Assembly (NCBI GenBank): GCA_001662425.1
Contig: BDDC01001336.1
Coordinates: forward strand, 856 to 17,939
Length of the DNA stretch: 17,084 nucleotides
Direction of reading: 5' to 3'
Source of the DNA: Chlamydomonas sphaeroides
Lineage: Eukaryota > Chlorophyta > Chlorophyceae > Chlamydomonadales > Chlamydomonadaceae
The position numbers were made by a program, and so were the translations under genes. This document shows positions 9,346 through 17,084 of this stretch, in pieces. The stretch's first letter is position 1, and every line of letters begins with the position of its first letter. A model generated the notes under the pieces. That model did no database searches. It saw only the letters and a list, made by a program, of their open reading frames with translations, and was not told the origin of the DNA.

Positions 9346-12300
9346 ATGCTTAACGCAAATAGCAAAGGATTTGGCCCTAAGAGTGGTCCGCCCGCGACCG
9401 TGGACGCGCTGGACGCTCAGCTCGCGACCGGCCAAGTAGAGGTGAACAAGCACAAACGGCATGCACGGCCGTGGGAGAAGCTATGGGGGGCTCAGGCCTT
9501 GAATTTCCAGCGTCGGTCCCTGGTCCCAGCTCACAAGCGAAGATGGCGGGCCACATGCAGGCGGGGTCTCACTGCGGATTGCGGAAGCGAGCCCGGCGAT
9601 GCACAACTGGGAATTGGCACCACGCGTAGGCGGCCGGACGACAACTCTACTTGCTGTCACGCGAGCTTTCCTCGCTACCCGGGGCCCATCCAACCGTCCC
9701 TGCAAACCGTCACCCCCCTCCACCCTACTCGCGCATCCCTCTGGGTGCCGTTCGCCTTGCCGCAGGTCAACGCCGCGCTGCTGGGCCGCGAGGAGCTGGT
9801 GGAGTGGGGCAAGAAGCTGCTCGCCAACGCGCATTGCGTGCGCAGCCTCAAGATCCTCATCGTCCCCAAGTGCGCTTCCGGCCCACGCTCCTCCGCTCGC
9901 GCCGCCGCACCGCCTGCGGCGCAGCTGTCCCTCATTCCCTCCCTCCTCGCACTCTCCGATCCGACTCGTGCGGCAGCTGTCACGGCCAAGGAAGGCACCG
10001 CGCGTGCAGCACAGCGGCTCACGGCCTCGCTCCGCGAGACTCAGCACGCTAGCACGGCCACACCCAGCATCCCCGCACCGCGCTCACCCCAGCCCCGTGC
10101 CCTCCTCCCTGTCGTCTCCCCTCGGGCCTCCCCCGCTCCCCCAGGGGCCTGACCTGGGCGCAGTACCACTACGCCTCCATGCAGGACCGCCGCGCTACGC
10201 TGCAGCACGTGTTCGCCACGCGCGAGCACAAGCTGGGCGTGAGGGTGGCCTCCGCCAACGTGCAGCACCACCTGTGGGTCGGGCAGCGGTGGGGAGGAAT
10301 GGTTGCATGGGACCGCCCCAGCCGGGCTGCTGACTGGGCTTTTGGCGGGGCTATCCTGGCTTGCCAAGTCCGGCCGGGTCCGGCTGCCGGACTTTATCTG
10401 GTCCGCAGGGCAGCAGCTCAGCGGGGCGCGGGTCCCGCCCGCCCCGGTGTCGGCAGGAGGGGCTCTGCGCAGGGGCCCAGGCCGGTCGCAGCCGGCGCAG
10501 CCGGCTTCCTCACAACCATAGCCCGACGGCCCCTCCCTCGCTGCCGCCGCAGGGTGCGCATCGGCTTCTACAAGGCCGTGTGTGCGGTGCTGCGTAAGGG
10601 CCCCGTCACGGAGCTGGTGCTGGGCCTGGTGAGCGGCCATGGGAGGCAGGGGGCTTGGCTGGGAAGGTCCGCACTGCACCGCGCGGTGCCGCTCTGCGGG
10701 GAGGGGTGCGCTCTGCGAACTGGCCTCGGTAGCCGCGCCCTCTCATCACTCATCCTGCCCTGCCATGCCCTGCCATGCCATGCCCTGCCATGCCTTGCCC
10801 TGCCATGCCCTGCCCTGCCTTCCACAGCGCTTCAGCGAGACGGGCTGCACCATGCTGTCCAACGCGTTGGCGGTGAACAAGACCATCAAGCGACTCAGCT
10901 TTGCGGGCAGCTACCTGGGCACCGAGCGGCTGGGGGTGAGCGAGCGGTGGCGGGAGGGCAGGGCAGGGCAGGGGCGGGACGCGGGGCCAGGAACGGCCGG
11001 GGCACAGGGCGCCTGGGGCGGCGCGGGCTGGCGGCGCACGTCGTGCCGCCCCTGTCCCCTCCCCTGCCCCGTTGCTTGCTCCCTCCCTCCCCCATGCCCT
11101 CTCGCTGCCCGCCCTGCCTTTCCCCCTTTCCCCCCTCGTTCCCTCCCTCTCATTCCCTCGCAGTGGCTGCAGCCGGGCCTGGTGTCCAACACCACCCTGG
11201 AGGAGCTGGACCTCACCGCCTGTGGCCTGGGCGACAACGCAGCAGCCGCGCTGTCCAAGATACTCAAGGTGCCGCACCCCCGGCGGGGCTGGGCCGTGCC
11301 CGTGCCAGCGGGAAGTTCCCTGCTGCTGCTGCTGCTGCTGCTCCTCCCTTTGCCGCCGCTTTCCTCGGTACTCGAGGTCCCGCCGCGGCTCCCTGCCCCC
11401 TGCCACCGCTTCCCCCAGCTTCCGCCGACCGCCTCGCTGCCCCCTAGCGCCCAACTGCACACACCCCTCGCTGCTTCCCCCCGGCCGCCCTGCCCCTCCT
11501 CGCCCTTGCCGCCAGGCCCACGCCGACCGCCGCATGGGCCTGGCCTTCGACCGCCAGCTGCGGCTGTACCCGGACCCCAGCCTGCCGGCCCACGCGGCGC
11601 ATGCGGCCTACCACGCCACGCTGCGGGCGCTGGCGCGGGAGGTGGACGAGAGCTGCGGCGGGCTGCTGCACCTGGAGCTGGCGGAGAACAAGGTGGGGGA
11701 GAGGAAAGGGGGAGAGGAGGCAGGGAAGGCGAGGGCAGGGTTCGTGTGACGAGCAGCAGAGGGCGGGCTGCTGCACCTGGAGCTGGCGGAGAACAAGGTG
11801 GGGCAGGGAGGGGAGAGGGCGAGAGGAAGGCGACGACCGGGGCAGCGGATTTGTTGGGCGGCGCGTGCGCTGACGACTGACTGACCATCCGCATCGTGCG
11901 GTGCGTGTGGCTGCACATGGAGCCGCGAGGGGACACGGCAGACGGCTGGCGGGCACATGGCTGACTCTCTCCGGGCGCCCCCGCACCCACCCCACAGATG
12001 ACGGACCGCGCCGCGCGGCTGCTGCGGTCCGCCCTGTCGTACGACCGCCGCCTCATCTTCCTCAGCCTCCGCGCCAACAAGCTGTCGGCGGACGCAGAGG
12101 CCGAGGTGCGCACTGCAGCGCCCCAGCCCCAGTGGGGGCTGCCTCTGGCTGGACGCTCGGGCTGGGGGCGGGCCACAACCCAGCCACGCGCTGGGCCAGG
12201 CGCCAGTGGGAGCCGGGAGTGGGATGCGCTGCACGGCGCTCGACGAGACCGGGCCAAGCCGCCGACCGCCGTCTCACTCCCGTTGGCACCCCTTGTTCCC

Positions 12301-15300
12301 TTACCGCTTCCCTCCCTTGCTTCCCCCGTCCCCGCCCCGCAGTTCATCTCGCTCATGAAGGAGCACCAGGCGCTGCTGCGGGTGGACCTGCGGCAGAACC
12401 CCGACAGCAGGCTGGGCATACTCAAGGCAGGGGAAGGGGAGGCAGGGCCCCGGCGCCTGGTCGCTCATACCACCGGATGGGGGAGAAGCTGCCCATCGCT
12501 GACCCCTACAAACCCCAAATGATGCCCCGCCTGGCTCCGCAGCTCAAGCGCCGCATCGCGCCGCGCGTGTTCAACCCGGCGCTAGGCTTCCAGCCCAACC
12601 CCGCCGCACCGCCGCCGCTGTCGCCGGCGCTCACAGAGACGCAGATGCCGCTGTGGGCGCTGCGCGACGTGAGTACCAGGGTTGCGCCTCTGAATGAACT
12701 CGGGGCGTTGTTGCCAATACTTACCCTCCAACCGTGGTCAAGGCCAGCATGCTTGGATCGTCGTCGGACCCAGCGCCCAACCTACCCGCCATCCTCCACA
12801 CTCGCCCCTCGACCCCGCAGGAGCTGCAGCCCTCCCTGGGCCCCACGCCCATGGCCAGCCCGCTGCCCCACGGCGTGGACCGCAGCGCCGCCAGCCGGCT
12901 GTCCACCGTCAGCTGGGGTGACGCACACCTGCTGGTCCGGGGCTCGCCGCACGCCACCGCCGCCGCCATGGCCGCCGCACGCCGTGACGGGCGGCGCGAC
13001 CGCGACCCCAGCGTTGGGGCAGCGGGCCGGCCGCCGCCGCCCGGCAGCGAGATGCCGGCGTGGCTGCAGCAGCCGCAGCAGGTGCGGCAGCAGCAGTACG
13101 GTGGCGGCGGCGGCGGCGCGGGCAGGCAGGGGGTGTCGATGTCTGCGCCCGTGTCGCCCGAGTGGGGCCCGTACACGTCACGGGCAGGGCCGGCGTCAGG
13201 GGCGGCGGCTGGGCCGTGGGCGGACCAGCTGGAGCTGGCGGCGGCGGGCGGCGGCGCGGAGCGGGGGCGGCAGCAGCAGGAGGAGGCGCTGGTGGAGGCG
13301 ACGCTGGGGCACGGCGGCGCGCCCTCGTTTAGCGTCGGCGCGTCGGTGGCGGCGGCGAACGGCGCGGCGGCGCCGGTTGGCGGCAGCAGCGGTGGCGGCG
13401 CCGCCGCTGCCGGCGTGACGATGGCGTCGACGCCGCTGGCGCTTTCGTCATTTGACGGAGAGTTTGGGTTTGGGGCGGCGGCGGTGGGCGTGGCCAGGGC
13501 GGCGGCGCCGCTGGCGGCGGCCGCAGCTGAGGGCATTGCCGCTGCCAACAGCGGCGGCGGTGCCGCGCCGCTGGCGGCCACGGCGGACGGCAGGGAGCTG
13601 TCCTCGCCCACCTACTCCCCGCAGTACAAGCAGCAAACACAGCCGTACGGCAGCCCGCCGCATGCAACGCAGCCGTACGGCCACCCGCCGTACCTGACGG
13701 CGGTGCACTCGCCGTACCCGCCGCCGGCCGTGCATGGGTATCCGCAGCCGCCGCAGCCGCCGCAGCACCTCTTCGCACCCGCCGCCCACGTTGCCGCCGC
13801 GGCCTTCTCCCGCTCTCGCTCGCCCTCGCCGGCGTCCCGCGGCTCCCCGCAGCGCCTCGACGCCGAGGGGACCCTGCCCGCACCCTTCATTGAGCGGGTG
13901 GGGCTGGCCCTTGACCGTGCCGCCCACGCCCTGGCCGTCGCCACTGGCCGGGCTCCCCTGGGCAGCGGCCTCGCGTCGCCCTACTCATCCCCCGAGCGAT
14001 CCGCACGGAACACCGGCGGCGGCGCCGGGCCCGACACCTGGAGCCCCGCCACCGCCGCCGCCGCGGCGGCGGCGGCAGCTGCTCCGCAGCACATGCCGTA
14101 CGGGTACGGCCGCGACGCGTACGGCGGCGGCGGGCCTACGGGCGTCATGGCGTCGCCAACGCCCGGCGCTGCCGGCGGTGGCGGTGGCGGTGGCGGTGGC
14201 GGTGGCGGTGGCGGTGGCGGTGGCGGCAGCGGCGGCGGCGCGTGGGGCCCGGCGGCGGAGGCGCTGCACGCCATCTACCAGGCTCGCATGGCAGGCAGGG
14301 CTGGCTTCGCGCCACCGGGTGCCGCCTTCCCGCCGCAGCAGCAGCAGCAGCAGCAGAAGCCGCAAGGGCCTGCCGGCCCCGCCTGGCCCGGACGGCCGGG
14401 CGCCGCCGCCGCTGGCCCGGCGGCCGCGTCGCCGTTCTCGTCGCCGCAAGCTCAAGCAGCGGCGCCGGGCTGGGCAGGCAGGCCGATGGCGGCCGCTCCG
14501 CCGCCGCCGGGCGCCGCCGCCGCTGCAGCCGGGGGTGTGGACTCCAGCGACGCGGCCCGGCAGGCTGCATTCTTTGGAATGCTGCAGCGCGAGGGGCTGT
14601 TGGGAGGTCAGGTGCGTTGGAAGGTGTTTGGGCGCCTGGACCAGCAGAGGGGCGCTTGCTGTGCTAGCTGCCCCACCGTTGCATGCAACGGGCAACCTAG
14701 CGACTGGCGTTTGCCCGCGGGGCACGTACGTGCTTGGGCTCATTTCAGGCGGCTGCCCGTGAAGCGCGCCCGCTTGGACCTGCGCCGCCGCCCGCTGCAA
14801 ACCTGCCGCTCCATTGGACTCCCGCCGCAGCGCGCGGCGCAGCAGGTGTTTGCGGAGCCTGGCGGTCACCGCACCCACACACTGGCGCCACAGCCTGGGC
14901 CCTATGGCGCCACCGGCACCGGCTACGACCCCTATGGGGCCTACGGCGGCGGCGGCGGCGGCGGCGGGCCCTACGGGCCCTACGCGGGGCAGGAGGGGTA
15001 CGAGGACGACGGCGTGCTGGTGGAGGTGACGCCGGGCGGCGGCCGCCAACGCGTGCGCACGCGCAGGTGCGGCGGCGGCCTGGGGCTGGGCAGGCAGGGA
15101 AGGTGGCGGTGGTGGGAAAGGCAGAGGTCGGCGGGGCAAGCTGGCACACGGTCTTGGGGGCGGTGGGACGCGCTTCTCGATCTCTGGGTGGGTGGGTCGG
15201 CGAGGCGCAAGGCGGCCGGTGCACAGCCCACGGGCAAACCCAGCCACACACACCCTGCCGCGTGTCCCGCCCTCCCCCATCCTTCACGCACACCGCCTGC

Positions 15301-16764
15301 GCAGGCCCGTGAAGCTGGCGTCTGGCGGCCGCGGCCGCTCGGCGCCGCGCCGCCGCAGCCCCTCGCGCGGCCGCTCCGCCTCCCAGCGCCGCGGCGGCCG
15401 CTCCACCTCCCGCTCGCCCCACCGCCCCACCGGCTACCGGGCCAGCCCCGGGCACAGCCCCGGCCGGCGCTACAGCCCCGGCCCACACGGCAGGGGCCTC
15501 AGCAGGGGCCGTGGCCGCTCGCAGGCACCGGCGCTCCGCGGCAGGTCGGCGTCACGGTACCGCCGGTCGCCGTCGGTGCCGCCGGGCCGCCGCCTGACCC
15601 GCGCGTCGCCGTCACGGCGAGGCTACGGGTACGGAGCGGGAGGGTACGGCAGCCGCCGCGGCTCGCCGGGCCGCGGGCAGCGGACGGTCCGGTCGCCGGC
15701 TCGGCGGTCATCTAGGTGCGGCGGGAGAGGGTTGCAGCGAGGGGCCGGCCGTATGATGGCACCTGTCATATGTGAGTCGATAAGGTCGATCAAGGCTATT
15801 AAGTGTATTGTACCTGCATGCTGGCTGCATGATGGGCCTCCGGCCTGCAGCTCCCAGTCCCTCCCATGAGCGCTGCTGACTGGCGCCGCGTGCCCGCGCC
15901 CCCGCTTGCAGGTCTCCGGGCCGCGGGCGTCGTTCGCCCAGCCGTCGGCCGCGCAGCCGCCGCGCCTCGGCCTCGGCCCGCCGCCGCTCACGCAGCCGCA
16001 GCCCCGGCCGCCGGGGCCGCGTGCTCAAGGGCCGGCACTCAGGTGCGGCCACCACCGGCCACCACCGGCCACCACAACGAGCCGACCGCCCACCTGCGCT
16101 GCGTTGCCGTCTGGGCCACCTCGGCTGCGCGCTCGCGGGTTACCCCTGGCCGCGCTGCAGCTGTGCTCGGCTCCCGACGGCACCACTTGGTTGCGGCCAG
16201 TCTCTGCGACACTTACGCTAACACGGCCTGTGCCCCGCCCACCCCCTCCGCCCCTCCGCCCCCCCTCCCCCGGCTGCGCAGGCCGCCGGCTGTCGCCCCG
16301 GGCCAGGCGCCAGCTGCGGCTGCCCGGCGACCCGCTGTCGGGCACCAACCCGCAGGTGCGTGTGATGGCGCTCCCCACGAGGCCCGCGCGCGCAAGACCC
16401 TGCCGCCCGCCACGGCTACCTCCTGCCACCACCGCGAGACACGCAAAATGTTTTTGTTGCGGACTGCGGGCCCCGCGCCTCGTCCGCGCTGCCGGACGCC
16501 AACACCGCGCCCCCAGTCCGCCGCCTCCCCTCTCCACGCTGGCTCAGCAAGACTTGAGGCCGGCACGCTCACCCTCCCCTCCCCTCCCCTCCCCACCCTC
16601 AGGCTCTTGCGGCGCTGGAGCAGTCGCTGCACGCAATGGCCAATGAGGTGGAGGCGCTCGAGTGGCAGGCGGCGGCGGCGGCGGCCGCCAACCGCGACGC
16701 GGCGGCGCAGGCGGCGTGGGAGGCGGAGGAGCGGGCGCGACGGCAGCGGCTGGCGGAGATGCAG
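9346..16764 (+). CDS. CEP78-like centriolar leucine-rich-repeat protein, 16 exons, 3' end outside window
   Basis: Exons: 9346-9441, 9766-9869, 10145-10273, 10553-10628, 10828-10935, 11164-11268, 11516-11692, 11998-12105, 12343-12426, 12543-12668, 12821-14611, 14831-15066, 15305-15715, 15912-16042, 16282-16355 and 16603-16764. All phases close, giving at least 1306 residues. Residues 33-330 hold leucine-rich repeats of the ribonuclease-inhibitor type (LEELDLTACGLGDNAAAAL, GLLHLELAENK, RLIFLSLRANK). The order and details resemble human CEP78: a repeat ending KILK followed by an Arg-rich linker, and a last repeat ending DLRQNP (human DIRKNP). CEP78 is a centriole/basal-body protein, so a flagellar role is inferred. 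Residues 372-968 are one huge low-complexity exon (poly-Gly, poly-Ala, poly-Gln, Pro/Tyr). Residues 1047-1227 are Arg/Ser-rich and 1253-1306 form a coiled coil. The boundaries of exons 1, 9 and 12 are the least certain. The LRR identification is firm; CEP78 orthology is probable. Confidence 0.75.
10756..10819 (+). repeat. CTGCCATGC-type short repeat before exon 5 of the CEP78-like gene
   Basis: Imperfect alternation of TGCCC and TGCCA units fills the end of the intron up to the acceptor at 10827. It forms a pyrimidine-rich tract and may have expanded by slippage. Confidence 0.75.
11320..11340 (+). repeat. (CTG)7 in an intron of the CEP78-like gene
   Basis: Seven perfect CTG units lie in the intron between exons 6 and 7. 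A simple slippage repeat with no coding role in the chosen model. Confidence 0.85.
11657..11803 (+). repeat. 42-bp direct repeat copying the end of exon 7 and its splice donor
   Basis: The 42 bases at 11657-11698 recur exactly at 11762-11803, 105 bp downstream. The first copy ends exon 7 (encoding GGLLHLELAENK) and includes its GTGGGG donor; the second lies inside the following intron and carries an identical donor. Reading through from the first to the second copy meets an in-frame TGA near 11747, so the second copy is not extra coding sequence of this frame. Confidence 0.9.
12427..12542 (+). other. Probable GC-AG intron of the CEP78-like gene
   Basis: Exon 9 ends CTCAAG and is followed by GCAGGG, not GT; the acceptor CCGCAG is followed by CTCAAG again. 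A GC donor keeps phase 0 on both sides. An alternative GT donor inside the stretch (CTG|GTCGCT) also keeps frame but adds twelve polar residues and fits the consensus less well. A CTGAC branch-like site is present. Confidence 0.55.
14174..14226 (+). repeat. (GGCGGT)n coding microsatellite, poly-Gly
   Basis: About nine copies of GGCGGT encode most of the longest glycine run in exon 11 of the CEP78-like gene. A (CAG)7 tract encoding poly-Gln follows near 14335. Both are likely to vary in length between strains. Confidence 0.9.
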
Positions 16765-17084
16765 GTGGGCTACTGGGGGCGGTGTAGCGCCCGCGCCTCG
16801 CAACGTACGTGCAGGGGTGCTGCTGTCGGAGCGGGCTGGCAGCCAGCCGCTTGCTGCGACGAGGCTGCTGGGTGGCGGTGGTCGGCAGCGTGTGCGGCTA
16901 GGTCCTAGTCCTGACCTCATCCTAACTCGGCCCGTGCTGCGGCTGCTATGCTGCGGCTGCTGTGCTGCGGCTGGTGTGCTGCGGCTGGTGTGCTGCGGCT
17001 GGTGTGCTGCGGCTGCTGTGCTGCGGCTGCTGTGCTGCGGCTGCTGTGCTGCGGCTGGTGTGCTGCGGCTGCTGTGCTGCGGCT
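16765..17084 (+). other. Intron of the CEP78-like gene, running off the window
   Basis: It begins with a GTGGGC donor after the coiled-coil exon. I see no convincing further exon; the second half is a minisatellite. Confidence 0.5.
16936..17084 (+). repeat. 14-bp minisatellite, about 10.6 copies, reaching the window end
   Basis: The unit is GCTGCGGCTGSTGT, where S is C or G; the first copy ends CTAT instead of CTGT. Successive copies read C, C, G, G, G, C, C, C, G, C at the variable base. The 14-bp period does not keep a reading frame, so it is intronic or intergenic rather than coding. Confidence 0.92.

Noticed and set aside
10911..12425. Minus-strand open frame of 504 codons across several CEP78-like exons and introns
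   Set aside because: It crosses exon-intron borders without change of character and has low-complexity Ser/Pro/Arg content; an antisense shadow.
14749..14830. Alternative acceptor for exon 12 of the CEP78-like gene after CATTTCAG
   Set aside because: It would shift frame and need a 48-nt second intron to regain the downstream reading frame; the acceptor at 14830 keeps frame directly.
13985..15280. Long minus-strand open frame (431 codons) opposite the CEP78-like gene
   Set aside because: It is Pro/Arg/Ala-rich, ignores the splice signals of the plus strand and mirrors the high-GC codon pattern of the real exons; a shadow frame.
15305..16042. Separate SR splicing-factor gene
   Set aside because: No RRM domain or start codon is seen, and the exons join in phase to those before and after; kept as part of the CEP78-like gene, with the doubt stated in the findings.

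Overview
The window looks like nuclear DNA of a green alga, most likely a chlorophyte related to the Chlamydomonas/Sphaeropleales lineages. The evidence is very high GC, genes broken into many short exons by GC-rich introns with GTGCGT/GTGAGT-like donors and (C)GCAG acceptors, low-complexity Gly/Ala/Gln runs inside proteins, and GC-rich micro- and minisatellites. All gene models were assembled by eye. The main support is that exon phases close at every junction and that the joined proteins make sense. No alignment or RNA data were available.

Layout. (1) 1-1119, minus: the 5' three exons of a multi-pass membrane protein of unknown family, running off the left edge. (2) 1120-2106: about 1 kb without a supportable gene. 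(3) 2107-3492, minus: a four-exon gene for a 251-residue protein resembling the animal ribosome-maturation factor AIRIM (C1orf109). (4) 3750-4810, minus: a five-exon gene for a 157-residue protein with a possible roadblock/longin-like fold, just upstream of the previous gene on the same strand. (5) 4811-4972: a short divergent promoter. (6) 4973-8413, plus: a seven-exon gene for a 518-residue zinc-knuckle protein of the plant At3g43590 / AIR-ZCCHC7 type with a Gly-rich tail. (7) 8414-9345: intergenic. (8) 9346-16764 and beyond, plus: at least 16 exons of a CEP78-like centriolar leucine-rich-repeat protein. It has a large low-complexity centre, an Arg/Ser-rich segment and a coiled coil, and it runs off the right edge into an intron carrying a 14-bp minisatellite.

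The most interesting signal is in the two small minus-strand genes. After the start codon of the upstream one, the whole spliced coding sequence and the 257-bp spacer contain no ATG in any frame until the start of the downstream one, although the introns do contain ATGs. I also see no TGTAA polyadenylation motif in the spacer. That pattern fits a bicistronic mRNA translated by leaky scanning. At least two genes concern RNA or ribosome biology (AIRIM-like, zinc-knuckle) and one concerns the centriole/cilium (CEP78-like). Apart from the candidate bicistron I see no reason to think they work in one pathway.
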